From positions 558,598 to 622,597 of the forward strand of contig CP134874.1 of assembly GCA_037318855.1 (NCBI GenBank): a stretch of 64,000 bases of DNA, written 5' to 3'. This DNA is from Candidatus Sedimenticola sp. (ex Thyasira tokunagai) (GTDB taxonomy: Bacteria > Pseudomonadota > Gammaproteobacteria > Chromatiales > Chromatiaceae). The translations under genes were made by a program, and so were the position numbers. Shown in pieces: positions 36,032 through 44,916 of this stretch; position 1 is the stretch's first letter, and each line of letters starts with the position of its first letter. The notes beneath the pieces were generated by a model. It saw only the letters and a list, made by a program, of their open reading frames with translations, ran no database searches and was not told the origin of the DNA.

Positions 36032-36646
36032 ATGACAACAGGTACGCTATATATCGTCTCCGCCCCCTCCGGCGCAGGAAAAACCAGTTTGCTTAAGGCG
36101 CTGCTGGAGACCGAAACAGAGATGCGTGTTTCCATCTCCCATACCACCCGGGCGATGCGGCCGGGGGAAGAAGATGGAGTGGATTATCACTTCACCGACA
36201 AGACTCGGTTTGGTGAGATGGTCGATGAGAGCGCCTTTCTTGAGCATGCCGAGGTATTCGGCAATTGCTACGGAACCTCAGAGGCGGGTATTCGTGAACA
36301 GTTGGGTAACGGCCTCGATGTTGTGCTGGAGATCGATTGGCAGGGCGCCCGTCAGGTGCGTCAGCGGTTTGCCGATGCAGTCTCCATCTTCGTCTTGCCA
36401 CCGACACCGGCGGCGCTGCGCGATCGCCTCAATTCCCGGGGCCAGGACAGTGAGGAGATCGTTGAGGGGCGGATGGCCCAGGCCAGGGATGAGATGGCAC
36501 ACTACGGCGAATATGACTACATTCTGATCAATGACGATTTTCACCAGGCACTGGAAGAGTTGCGCTCGGTGGTTGTCAGCCTGCGTCTGCGACGGTCGGT
36601 ACAGGCACAACGGCTACAAAATCAGTTGGCAGCACTATTGGTATAG
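36032..36646 (+). CDS. gmk: Guanylate kinase
   Basis: A 204-residue GMP kinase. IVSAPSGAGKTSLLKALL is the P-loop, VSISHTTRAMRPGEEDGVDY binds GMP, and DVVLEIDWQGARQVRQ and IFVLPPTPAALRDRLNSRGQD are family motifs. Full length (E. coli 207). It is followed by rpoZ and spoT, the standard gammaproteobacterial order gmk-rpoZ-spoT. Confidence 0.97.
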   Translation: MTTGTLYIVSAPSGAGKTSLLKALLETETEMRVSISHTTRAMRPGEEDGVDYHFTDKTRFGEMVDESAFLEHAEVFGNCYGTSEAGIREQLGNGLDVVLEIDWQGARQVRQRFADAVSIFVLPPTPAALRDRLNSRGQDSEEIVEGRMAQARDEMAHYGEYDYILINDDFHQALEELRSVVVSLRLRRSVQAQRLQNQLAALLV

Positions 36647-36750
36647 GCTAATATTGCCGATCCGTCGCCTGAAGGCGGTGGGTGGATATCCCTGTTTCAA
36701 TATATCTGCGGCCTCTCGTGCCGTGAATAGAGCTCCCGGAGTACATAGGA

Positions 36751-37032
36751 ATGGCACGCGTTACCGTAGAAGATTGTCTTAATCATGTTGATAACCGCTT
36801 CGATCTGGTGCTTCTGGCAACCAAGCGTGCCCGCCAGTTGGTGAATGGTGTGGACCCGTTGCTGCCGTGGGAGAACGATAAGCCGACGGTCATGGCTCTG
36901 CGTGAGATAGCTGAGGGGCTGGTGGATGACGCTGTGATCAATCCCCCGAAGGAGTTGGAGATAGATATGGCGGCTCTGGAGGAGGAAATCGCTGCCGGCC
37001 TCCAGGATGAGGGCAAGACTCCCTCCGCCTGA
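36751..37032 (+). CDS. rpoZ: RNA polymerase omega subunit
   Basis: A 93-residue protein: [20 protein letters not shown] and [12 protein letters not shown] are the omega signature. It stabilises the beta' subunit and, with DksA-independent site 1, takes part in the ppGpp response; spoT lies 88 bp downstream, the usual arrangement. Full length (E. coli 91). Confidence 0.97.
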   Translation: MARVTVEDCLNHVDNRFDLVLLATKRARQLVNGVDPLLPWENDKPTVMALREIAEGLVDDAVINPPKELEIDMAALEEEIAAGLQDEGKTPSA

Positions 37033-37120
37033 TGCTGTATACCGCAGATCCATTCCCGCTTTTTTCGACAACGGCCGCGCCACTGCATGGTGCGGCCGTT
37101 GCCGTTTAGAGGGTGCAGCC

Positions 37121-39289
37121 ATGGCAAAATCCCGAACCGGCTCTAAAAAAAATCGCGGCAAGCCACGCTTTCTCATCAGTGACCTCTGTGTTCATCTTGA
37201 AACCTACCTGAGTTCAAAGCAGATTCAGGAGGTCTATCGAGCCTACCTCTTCAGTGCTGAGGCCCATGAGGGCCAGAAGCGCAAAAGCGGTGAACCCTAC
37301 ATCTTCCATCCCCTGGCGGTGGCCAGAATCCTTGCCGATATGCGCATCGACCATAAGTGTCTGATGGCGGCAATCCTCCATGACGTCATCGAGGATACCA
37401 AGGTGGGCAAGGAGCAGATGGCCGAGGTGTTCGACGAGGAGATCGCCGATCTGGTAGACGGTGTAAGTAAGTTGAGCCAGATCGACTTCCGCTCCAAGGC
37501 CGAAGCCCAGGCAGCCAGTTTTCGCAAGATGATTCTGGCGATGACCAAGGATATTCGAGTCATCCTGATAAAGCTGGCGGATAGGCTGCACAATATGCGG
37601 ACACTGGGTGTGATGTCACCGAAGAAGTGTCGGCGTATTGCCCGGGAGACTCTCGATATCTACGTCCCCATTGCCAACCGTCTCGGTATCTACAATATGC
37701 GCACTGAGCTTGAAGAGCTCAGTTTTGCCGCCTATTGGCCGATGCGTTATCGGGCGCTGAAAGAGGCGGTACGGGCTGCCCGCGGTAACCGCAAGGCGGT
37801 GTTGAAGACTATCAAGAAGTCGATCCGGCGCCGGCTGGAGCTGGAGAATGTCAAAGGCCTTGTGGAGGGTCGTGAAAAACACCTCTACAGTATCTTCATG
37901 AAGATGCGGGAGAAGAAGCTCTCTTTTACCGAAGTGGTGGATGTATACGCTTTCCGTATCGTTGTGGACAGTCTCGATACCTGTTACCGGGTGCTTGGGG
38001 TGATGCATAGCCTCTACAAACCGGTTCCGGGGCGCTTCAAGGACTATATTGCCATTCCCAAGTCCAATGGCTACCAGTCACTACACACGGTGCTGTTCGG
38101 CCCTTACAGCATTCCTATCGAGATTCAGATTCGCACCAAGGAGATGCACCGCCTGGCCGAATCGGGGATCGCCGCCCACTGGCTCTACAAGAGTAGCGAG
38201 AGCGAAGAGGAGTTGGCCCACACGGGCGCCGCCAACTGGCTCAAGCATCTGCTTGAATTGCAGCAAGGGGCGGGAGATTCAATGGAGTTTCTCGAACACG
38301 TCAAGGTGGATCTGTTCCCGGACGAGGTCTATGTCTTCACCCCCCGGGGTAAGATCATGGTGCTGGCCAAGGGGGCGACAGTGATCGATTTTGCCTATGC
38401 CGTTCACTCCGATGTCGGCAATTGCTGCGTGGCGGCAAGGATCGATCGACGCATGGTACCCCTGCGCACTCATCTTCACAGTGGTCAGACGGTAGAGGTG
38501 ATCACCTCGCAGACGGCCCATCCCAGTGCCGCTTGGCTCAACTATGTGGTCACCGGCAAGGCACGGGGCAATATCCGTAACTACCTGAAAAACCTGCGTC
38601 ACGACGAGGCGATCGACCTCGGCAGGCGCCTGCTGGAAAAAGAGCTGAGTGCCAACGGCGTCAAACTGGATGAAGTCGCTGAAGCCAGATTTCAGCAGTT
38701 GCTTAACGACTTCAAAATGAAGGATTTGGATGTGCTTCTGGGGGAGATTGGCCTGGGCAACCGTATGCCGTTGCTGGTGGCGCAACGCCTTATCGATAGT
38801 GATACTGAAATGCCCAAGGATTTGGCCGGTGACCTCTACAGCAATGCTGCACCTCTGGGAATTCAGGGTACCGAGGGGATGGTGGTTAAATACGCCAAGT
38901 GCTGCCGTCCTATACCGGGTGATGATATTGTTGCCACTTTTCGTCCCGGCTCCGGGATCGTCGTTCATCGCCACGAGTGCCGGAATTTCAGCGAGTTTCG
39001 CAAGGGTGCCAGCTGGTTGGATGTCCACTGGGAAGATGAGCCTGTGGGTGATTTCACCACTGAGATAAAGGTCGAAGTGGGCAATAAAAGGGGCGTTTTA
39101 GCTACTCTGGCCGCCTCCATTTCAGAGATGAGATCAAATATCGAAAATGTCGTAACGGAGGAGCGTGACGGTCTCACTTCGACCCTCGATTTTATTATTA
39201 CCGTCGATGACCGTATCCATCTAGCCAAGATTATGAAACGGCTGCGCCAGCTGAAGCCGGTGATGCGCATCTACCGGGGTGGCGGTTAG
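37121..39289 (+). CDS. spoT: Bifunctional (p)ppGpp synthetase/hydrolase SpoT
   Basis: A 722-residue RelA/SpoT protein. HD hydrolase domain (FHPLAVARILADM, AAILHDVIEDT), synthetase domain (GRFKDYIAIPKSNGYQSLHT), TGS (DLFPDEVYVFTPRGKIMVL), and C-terminal ACT domain (EIKVEVGNKRGVLATLAASI). Both catalytic halves look intact. ATG at 37121 has AGAGGG seven bases upstream and gives the usual N-terminus; the frame from 37007 overlaps rpoZ and is unlikely. The stop TAG is completed by the first two bases of a repeat element. Confidence 0.95.
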   Translation: MAKSRTGSKKNRGKPRFLISDLCVHLETYLSSKQIQEVYRAYLFSAEAHEGQKRKSGEPYIFHPLAVARILADMRIDHKCLMAAILHDVIEDTKVGKEQMAEVFDEEIADLVDGVSKLSQIDFRSKAEAQAASFRKMILAMTKDIRVILIKLADRLHNMRTLGVMSPKKCRRIARETLDIYVPIANRLGIYNMRTELEELSFAAYWPMRYRALKEAVRAARGNRKAVLKTIKKSIRRRLELENVKGLVEGREKHLYSIFMKMREKKLSFTEVVDVYAFRIVVDSLDTCYRVLGVMHSLYKPVPGRFKDYIAIPKSNGYQSLHTVLFGPYSIPIEIQIRTKEMHRLAESGIAAHWLYKSSESEEELAHTGAANWLKHLLELQQGAGDSMEFLEHVKVDLFPDEVYVFTPRGKIMVLAKGATVIDFAYAVHSDVGNCCVAARIDRRMVPLRTHLHSGQTVEVITSQTAHPSAAWLNYVVTGKARGNIRNYLKNLRHDEAIDLGRRLLEKELSANGVKLDEVAEARFQQLLNDFKMKDLDVLLGEIGLGNRMPLLVAQRLIDSDTEMPKDLAGDLYSNAAPLGIQGTEGMVVKYAKCCRPIPGDDIVATFRPGSGIVVHRHECRNFSEFRKGASWLDVHWEDEPVGDFTTEIKVEVGNKRGVLATLAASISEMRSNIENVVTEERDGLTSTLDFIITVDDRIHLAKIMKRLRQLKPVMRIYRGGG

Positions 39290-39477
39290 GAGCCTGTCCG
39301 AGAAGAACCTACTGCGGAAATCCCATTTTGGCCCTTTTTTTCGCTCATTATTCGTTGAATAAGAGTAACTGTTCCATCCATTGGGTACGTAAACGCTACA
39401 TCCATGTAGCACTGCTCACCTCAAATGACTCAAAATGGAGTTCCCTCGCTACGGCTCCTATTCTCGGGCAGCCTCCT
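39288..39477. mobile_element. MITE-like element, family D (190 bp)
   Basis: Ends AGGAGCCTGTCCGAGAA (39288-39304) and TTCTCGGGCAGCCTCCT (39461-39477) are inverted with two mismatches. The interior includes aatcccattttgg and caaaatggagttcc, also roughly inverted. It sits between spoT and ridA and contributes AG of the spoT TAG stop. The terminal AGGAGCCT resembles family C ends. Confidence 0.65.
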
Positions 39478-39522
39478 GGCAGGATCTATGTACAAATCAG
39501 ATAAACAACAAGAGGTATCATT

Positions 39523-39903
39523 ATGACACGTGAGATTATTCGTACCGATAAGGCGCCCCAGGCTATTGGTACTTACTCCCAGGCGGTCAAGGTCGGCACC
39601 ACCGTCTACCTTTCAGGACAGATCCCACTGGTACCCGAAACCATGGAGATGGTGGAGGGGAATATCGAAATGCAAGTTCGTCGCGTCTTCGAAAACCTAC
39701 AGGCAGTGACTCAGGCGGCCGGTGGTAGTCTTGCTGATATTGCCAAGCTCAACGTCTTCCTTACCGATCTGAGCCATTTTCCGGTGGTTAATCAGGTGAT
39801 GGCTGAGTACTTTGTTGAGCCCTATCCTGCCCGTGCCGCTATCGGTGTCGCCGCCCTGCCCAAGGACGCCGGGGTTGAGATGGATGGGGTGATGGAGCTT
39901 TAA
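39523..39903 (+). CDS. ridA: RidA-family enamine/imine deaminase
   Basis: A 126-residue YjgF/RidA protein: [55 protein letters not shown], and [20 protein letters not shown] with the active-site Arg. It hydrolyses reactive 2-aminoacrylate-type enamines, protecting PLP enzymes. Full length (E. coli 128). Placement after spoT is common in gammaproteobacteria. A good AAGAGGT site precedes the ATG. Confidence 0.96.
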   Translation: MTREIIRTDKAPQAIGTYSQAVKVGTTVYLSGQIPLVPETMEMVEGNIEMQVRRVFENLQAVTQAAGGSLADIAKLNVFLTDLSHFPVVNQVMAEYFVEPYPARAAIGVAALPKDAGVEMDGVMEL

Positions 39904-39921
39904 CAGGCAATTATCCAATAG

Positions 39922-40013
39922 TTCAAAAGCGGGACGCTGAGCACACAGGGGATCGCAGAGAGCACAGAGAATTTTGTGAGCTTGACTGTGAGTTCCTTTG
40001 CGTCTTTGCGCGA
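39922..40013. repeat. Short dispersed inverted repeat between ridA and yjbQ
   Basis: The left part, aaaagcgggacgctgagcac, is nearly the complement of the terminator arm at 11971-11992. The right part, cctttgcgtctttgcgcga, matches the ends of the 40841-41026 element. It lies between convergent genes and probably derives from the same repeat family as the latter. Confidence 0.5.
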
Positions 40014-40017
40014 AAAA

Positions 40018-40437
40018 TCAATTACCCTGCACCGTCACCGTTACCTGCCGCCGATGGGGGTGGGTGCGATGCTCCCATAGATAGACCCCTTGCCAGGTGC
40101 CCAGCCCGCAACGCCCCCCGGATACCGGCAGAGTGAGGTCCATATTGGTAAGGATTGATCGGATATGGGCGGGCATATCGTCCGGTCCCTCCATGCTGTG
40201 TTCGTAGAGTGGGTCACCGTCCGGCACCAGACGGATCATAAAACTCTCCAGGTCCTTGCGCACCGAGGGATCGGCATTTTCACACAGGGTAAGTGAGGCG
40301 CTGGTGTGGTGAGTGAATACGTGGCAGAGACCGGTATCAATGCCTGACGTCTCCACCGCCTGCTTTATTTCACGACTGATTTCATAAGTGCCGCGACCAC
40401 GGGTCTCTACCTGGATCAGCTGCTGAGCGGTGGTCAT
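40018..40437 (-). CDS. YjbQ family protein
   Basis: A 139-residue protein of the UPF0047/YjbQ family: GLCHVFTHHTSASLTLCENAD with the conserved His pair, PSVRKDLESFM, YEHSMEGPDDMPAHIRSIL, and GTWQGVYLWEHRTHPHRRQV. E. coli YjbQ has weak thiamine phosphate synthase activity; the native role is unclear. It overlaps the upstream thiamine-binding-type gene by one base, supporting a shared role. Confidence 0.9.
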   Translation of the reverse strand: MTTAQQLIQVETRGRGTYEISREIKQAVETSGIDTGLCHVFTHHTSASLTLCENADPSVRKDLESFMIRLVPDGDPLYEHSMEGPDDMPAHIRSILTNMDLTLPVSGGRCGLGTWQGVYLWEHRTHPHRRQVTVTVQGN

Positions 40438-40751
40438 CAGGTCGCCACCTCACCGATCTTCTCCTCTACCGATGCCAGCTTCCCTTTCAGGCGTCCTGAC
40501 TTTTCCTTGCGTATGTCGAGCTTGAGGGAGGAGTAGACCCGGTTACAGCCAGCGCTTTCGAGCTGGCTATAGGCCCGCTGTACCAGTGTCATCGCCTCCT
40601 CCAGAGTCTCAGTCTCAATGATGGTCCCCATCGGTGTTAGTTGATAGTCGGCACCGCTGTCGCGAATCATCCGAATCACCTCACTGACATAAGCGCTGAC
40701 ACTCTCTCCCTTGTCGGTGGGAAACATGGCAAACTCTAGTAGTACGGACAT
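40437..40751 (-). CDS. MTH1187-family (thiamine-binding-like) protein
   Basis: A 104-residue ferredoxin-like-fold protein: LLEFAMFPTDKGESVSAYVS, YQLTPMGTIIETETLEEAMT, AGCNRVYSSLKLDIRKEKSG. The MTH1187/YkoF-like family binds thiamine or related ligands in some members. It is directly upstream of and coupled with the yjbQ gene, which fits a shared link to thiamine chemistry (inference). Confidence 0.88.
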   Translation of the reverse strand: MSVLLEFAMFPTDKGESVSAYVSEVIRMIRDSGADYQLTPMGTIIETETLEEAMTLVQRAYSQLESAGCNRVYSSLKLDIRKEKSGRLKGKLASVEEKIGEVAT

Positions 40752-40840
40752 GCTCTACTCCTTGGTATAGATCGTAATTTTCGAAGAGTATGCCATACAT
40801 TGAGCCATGCTGACTCAGGGTGCGGTGGGCCCGAGCTTAT

Positions 40841-41026
40841 CTCCTCACGCAAAGGCGCAAAGATGCCAAGCAAACCATACAAGCGTACTGAGGTTTGGTT
40901 TGTTGATTAACGAAGTGACTAAGCACTCAGTATGTTTGGGATTTGAAGTATTATTCGTATGCTGTTTTTTTGTATACTATTTTACAGCTTGAACTTCTTT
41001 GCGCTTTTGCGCCTTTGCGCGAGAAT
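40841..41026. repeat. Inverted-repeat element upstream of recG (family H)
   Basis: tcctcacgcaaaggcgcaaag at the left and ctttgcgcctttgcgcgaga at the right are inverted. A second, inner pair (aaccatacaagcgtactgag and ctcagtatgtttgggattt) also folds. It fills most of the 361-bp gap between the divergent yqgV-like and recG genes. No gene is seen there. Confidence 0.65.
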
Positions 41027-41112
41027 AGAGGGCATGAAAAAGAGATGTGGCCGGCTTCAGTGGTTTGAGATTATAGATGGCACGGTCTAGCCGGTTTATT
41101 TAAGGATCAGGT

Positions 41113-43206
41113 TTGAGCAAAGCTACAAAACAAGGATTGGACCTAATGCCGGTCACCTCTCTCAAGGGCGTTGGCCCACGTAACGGAGAGAAGCTGGCAA
41201 AGGTCGGTATACATACAGTACAGGATGTACTCTTTCACCTACCGTTGCGCTACCAGGACAGGACGCGAATCACACCCATCGGAACTCTGCGGCCGGGTGA
41301 TCAGGCGGTGGTTGAAGGCGTGGTGGATGCTTCTGATATCCGTTTTGGCCGTCGCCGTTCACTGCTGGTACAGCTCTCAGATGGCAGCGGTACAATTATT
41401 CTGCGCTTTTTCCACTTCACCGCAGCTCAGAAATCGATACTCGCCCGTGGCGTGCGGTTGCGCTGCTTTGGCGAGTTGCGTAACGGCCCACGAAGTTATG
41501 AGATGGTCCATCCGGAGTTTCGGCGGGTGGATGAAGAGGGTGGAGAGTCGATGGAGGAGGTATTGACTCCCATCTACCCCTCCACCGAGGGGATGCATCA
41601 GCTCACTTGGCGCGGGATGACAGAAAAGGCGTTAGGATTGTTGACGCCCGATGCACTGCCGGAGTGGTTGCCGAACGAACTGCTTGGCCATTTTCGCCTG
41701 CCTGACCTGGCAGAGGCTATTCGCTATCTTCACCGGCCTCCGCCGAATGCCGATCAGGATCGACTGTTGGGAGGGTGTCATCCGGCGCAACAGCGCCTTG
41801 CTTTCGAGGAGTTGTTGGCTCACCAGCTGAGTCTTCGCGCCATGCGAAGACGGCAGCAGAGGGAGGAAGCGCCGCTTTTGAAGGGCGGGGATGAATTGAT
41901 CAAGCGTTTTATCGGACAGCTGCCATTCACCCTGACCGGGGCACAGCAGCGGGTAACCGGAGAGATCAGGCGGGACTTGAATCAGGGGCATCCGATGATG
42001 CGTCTGGTTCAGGGCGATGTGGGTTCAGGTAAGACAGTGGTCGCTGCTCTGGCTGCACTGCAGGCAGTAGCGGCCGATCATCAGGTTGCGCTGATGGCGC
42101 CTACCGAACTTTTGGCGGAACAGCACCTGCGTAGTTTCAGCGATTGGTTGCAGCCGTTAGGGCTGGAGCCGGCGTGGCTCACTGGGCGCCACAAGGGTAA
42201 GACACGGCAACGAGTGCTGGATGCCATCGCTTCGGGGGATGCAAGGGTGGCGGTGGGTACCCATGCCCTTTTTCAGGAGGATGTGCTGTTCAATGCATTG
42301 GGCCTGGTGATCATCGACGAGCAGCACCGTTTCGGTGTTCATCAACGGATGGCGTTGCGTGAGAAGGGGCGGCAAGAGGGACGCACCCCTCATCAACTGA
42401 TCATGACCGCTACTCCGATACCCCGCACCCTGGCGATGACCGCCTATGCTGATCTCGACATTTCGGTGATCGATGAGCTGCCGCCCGGGCGCAAACCGGT
42501 GAAGACCGTGGTGATCTCTGATGCCCGGCGTGAGGAGGTGGTCGCCCGAGTGGATGGTGCCTGTAGGGAGGGACGGCAGGCCTACTGGGTCTGCACCCTG
42601 ATCGAGGAGTCGGAAGCGCTGCAGTGTCAGGCGGCGGAAGAGACCGAGGTGCTGCTGACCGCCGCACTTCCGGGGCTGCGGGTGGGATTGGTTCACGGCC
42701 GCCTGAAAGCGGCGGAGAAAGAGGCGGTGATGGCCGCCTTCAAGGCGGGTGATATTGACCTGCTGGTAGCGACCACGGTGATCGAGGTGGGAGTGGATGT
42801 ACCCAATGCGAGTTTGATGATTATCGAGAATCCTGAGCGCCTGGGCCTCGCCCAACTGCACCAGCTGCGCGGCCGGGTGGGACGCGGCAGAGTGGAGAGC
42901 CACTGTGTATTGATGTATCACCCGCCGTTGTCGGGCAGTGCTCAGGAGCGGCTGGGAGTGATGCGTGAAACCTGTGATGGTTTTGTTATCGCCCAGAAGG
43001 ATCTGGAACTGCGTGGTCCGGGTGAGGTGCTGGGTACCCGCCAGACCGGTGAGATGCAGTTCCGTATTGCCGATGTGATGCGGGATCAGTCGTTGCTTGC
43101 CGAGGCTCAGCAGGCGGCGGAGCTGATACTGACACGCTATCCCGAGAGTGCCAGGCCCCTGGTGCGGCGCTGGATCGGTGATCGGCAACAGTACATTGAT
43201 GCTTGA
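41113..43206 (+). CDS. recG: ATP-dependent DNA helicase RecG
   Basis: A 697-residue protein. Wedge/OB domain (LPLRYQDRTRITPIGTLRPGD), helicase motif I VQGDVGSGKTVVAALAALQ (about residue 301), DEQHRFG motif II (about 402), motif III MTATPIPRTLAMTAY, and LRGRVGRGRVESHCVL (motif VI). It remodels stalled replication forks. The start is TTG at 41113 with AAGGA six bases upstream; an ATG at 41146 also has AAGGA. The TTG gives a length close to E. coli RecG (693). Confidence 0.96.
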   Translation: MSKATKQGLDLMPVTSLKGVGPRNGEKLAKVGIHTVQDVLFHLPLRYQDRTRITPIGTLRPGDQAVVEGVVDASDIRFGRRRSLLVQLSDGSGTIILRFFHFTAAQKSILARGVRLRCFGELRNGPRSYEMVHPEFRRVDEEGGESMEEVLTPIYPSTEGMHQLTWRGMTEKALGLLTPDALPEWLPNELLGHFRLPDLAEAIRYLHRPPPNADQDRLLGGCHPAQQRLAFEELLAHQLSLRAMRRRQQREEAPLLKGGDELIKRFIGQLPFTLTGAQQRVTGEIRRDLNQGHPMMRLVQGDVGSGKTVVAALAALQAVAADHQVALMAPTELLAEQHLRSFSDWLQPLGLEPAWLTGRHKGKTRQRVLDAIASGDARVAVGTHALFQEDVLFNALGLVIIDEQHRFGVHQRMALREKGRQEGRTPHQLIMTATPIPRTLAMTAYADLDISVIDELPPGRKPVKTVVISDARREEVVARVDGACREGRQAYWVCTLIEESEALQCQAAEETEVLLTAALPGLRVGLVHGRLKAAEKEAVMAAFKAGDIDLLVATTVIEVGVDVPNASLMIIENPERLGLAQLHQLRGRVGRGRVESHCVLMYHPPLSGSAQERLGVMRETCDGFVIAQKDLELRGPGEVLGTRQTGEMQFRIADVMRDQSLLAEAQQAAELILTRYPESARPLVRRWIGDRQQYIDA

Positions 43207-43244
43207 GGTCGGATGAGGATGTGTTAAATCAATAAGTTACCTAT

Positions 43245-43293
43245 TGATCCCCCTCACCCTAACCCTCTCCCCGGTGGGGTGAGGGTACTTTTA
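43245..43293. repeat. Solo hairpin related to family B repeats
   Basis: ccccctcaccctaaccctct-type sequence followed by ccccggtggggtgagggta. It folds into a hairpin and resembles the ccctcaccccaaccctc arm of the family B elements at 8594 and 56283. It lies between recG and ubiC and could act as a terminator. Confidence 0.45.
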
Positions 43294-43395
43294 CAACACC
43301 CTCATAAGTGGAGAAGAAGTTAAAACTGCGAAAGAGGGGAAAGCCGATAAAAAATCAGCGATAATGTCCGTTTCCCCCAGAAATAGTCAGATCGC

Positions 43396-43962
43396 GTGGA
43401 CCAAGCTGAAACATACAACCCAACCCGCGAGGCCCCTTGGGCTGAGTGGCCACATCTTCGCTACACAGGAGTCTCCGGCACTGTTCAGAGTTGGTTGCGG
43501 GATACCGGCTCTCTTACCGCGAGGCTGAAAGTTGCCAGCCGGGGGAACTTTCGTGTTCGTCTGCTTAATCAGGGGTGGGAACGGCCGCTCTACAGCGAGA
43601 GTAGACTGCTGGGCATGAGGGCAAGGGAGATTGCCGTGGTACGTGAGGTGGAACTATTGTGTGATGGTGTTCCCTGGGTTTTTGCCCGCACACTGATACC
43701 CGCTTCAAGCCTGACCGGTGCCGCCCGCCAGCTGACCCGGTTGGGTGAGCGGCCGCTGGGTGAAGTGCTGTTTACCCATCGACAGATGCAGCGTGGTGTC
43801 ACCGAGATGGCTCGACTCACCCCCAGGCACCGGCTGTTTGCCGAAGCCTCCGGACGATTGGAACGGCGTGTTGAATCGGTATGGGGTCGTCGTACACTCT
43901 TCTATCTGGCCGGAAAGCCCCTGTTGGTAAACGAGATTTTTCTACCGGATAGCTTAGGATGA
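43396..43962 (+). CDS. ubiC: Chorismate lyase UbiC
   Basis: A 188-residue protein: [56 protein letters not shown], and a late Glu in [13 protein letters not shown] match UbiC. It converts chorismate to 4-hydroxybenzoate and pyruvate, the first step of ubiquinone synthesis. The start is GTG at 43396. It overlaps ubiA (ATGA), forming a ubiCA operon. Confidence 0.93.
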   Translation: MDQAETYNPTREAPWAEWPHLRYTGVSGTVQSWLRDTGSLTARLKVASRGNFRVRLLNQGWERPLYSESRLLGMRAREIAVVREVELLCDGVPWVFARTLIPASSLTGAARQLTRLGERPLGEVLFTHRQMQRGVTEMARLTPRHRLFAEASGRLERRVESVWGRRTLFYLAGKPLLVNEIFLPDSLG

Positions 43963-44864
43963 TTAAAGAGCAAGGAACCCGGGGCGAATTCAATCCCGGG
44001 TCGCCATCGCTGAAGAGGCGACTGTTAAATTACGCTAGGCTGGTCCGTCTGGACCGGCCCATCGGTATTCTACTGCTACTCTGGCCCGCCATGTGGGCGC
44101 TATGGATTGCGGGAGAGGGGCGGCCCCCCTGGGATGTGCTGGTGGTTTTTATCCTTGGTGTGACGCTGATGCGCTCTGCCGGCTGTGCCATCAATGACTA
44201 TGCCGACCGTAACTTCGACGGCAAGGTGGAGCGTACCTGTAACCGTCCCATTGTAACGGGGGATGTTTCGCCGAAAGAGGCGTTGGGGGTATTCGCTGTT
44301 CTGGTACTGCTCTCCTTTGGCTTGGTGTTGCTGCTCAATATTCAAACCATCCTGATGTCGTTTGTCGCCTTGCTGCTGGCGGCCTCCTACCCCTTTATGA
44401 AACGCTACACCCATCTGCCTCAGATGGTGCTGGGTATGGCTTTCGGTATCGCTGTGCCGATGGCTTTTACCGCACTGACTGAAACGGTTGCACCGGTCGG
44501 CTGGCTGCTCTATCTCGCTACCGTCATCTGGGCGATGATCTACGATACCCAGTACGCCATGGTCGACCGTGATGATGACATCAAGATCGGTGTCAAATCC
44601 ACCGCTATCCTGTTTGGCCGTTATGATCTGCTGGTGATCAGTCTGATGCAGCTATTTATGATCGGTCTGCTGCTATTGATTGGCGTAAAGGTGGAGCTGG
44701 GCCCTTACTACTATATCGCCGTGCTGTTTGCCGCGCTGCTGTATGCTTACCAGTATATGCTGATAAGACGGCGTGATCCTGCAGGCTGTTTTTCAGCGTT
44801 CCTAAACAACAATATCTTCGGCATCGTGGTGTTTGTCGGATTATTGGTCGATTACCTGATGTAA
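43959..44864 (+). CDS. ubiA: 4-hydroxybenzoate octaprenyltransferase UbiA
   Basis: A 301-residue membrane prenyltransferase. The two Asp-rich motifs are present: [19 protein letters not shown] and [20 protein letters not shown]. Eight to nine membrane helices. It prenylates 4-hydroxybenzoate in the inner membrane. Slightly longer at the N-terminus than E. coli UbiA (290). A bidirectional terminator follows the stop. Confidence 0.96.
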   Translation: MIKEQGTRGEFNPGSPSLKRRLLNYARLVRLDRPIGILLLLWPAMWALWIAGEGRPPWDVLVVFILGVTLMRSAGCAINDYADRNFDGKVERTCNRPIVTGDVSPKEALGVFAVLVLLSFGLVLLLNIQTILMSFVALLLAASYPFMKRYTHLPQMVLGMAFGIAVPMAFTALTETVAPVGWLLYLATVIWAMIYDTQYAMVDRDDDIKIGVKSTAILFGRYDLLVISLMQLFMIGLLLLIGVKVELGPYYYIAVLFAALLYAYQYMLIRRRDPAGCFSAFLNNNIFGIVVFVGLLVDYLM

Positions 44865-44865
44865 A

Positions 44866-44900
44866 AAAACCCCGGGGCCTTCTCAGGCCTCCGGGGTTTT
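44866..44900. terminator. Bidirectional rho-independent terminator between ubiA and dsrA
   Basis: aaaccccggggcc pairs with ggcctccggggttt with A and T runs outside. It serves ubiA on the plus strand and dsrA on the minus strand. It also shows that the dsrA transcript ends without any dsrB downstream. Confidence 0.88.
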
Positions 44901-44916
44901 GTCCGCCTCTGTTAAC

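Noticed and set aside
38279..39028. 249-residue open frame antisense to spoT
   Set aside because: Covers conserved spoT domains; no start site or family features.
42157..43188. 343-residue open frame antisense to recG
   Set aside because: His/Gln/Arg-rich composition typical of the reverse of a GC-rich gene; recG on the other strand is certain.
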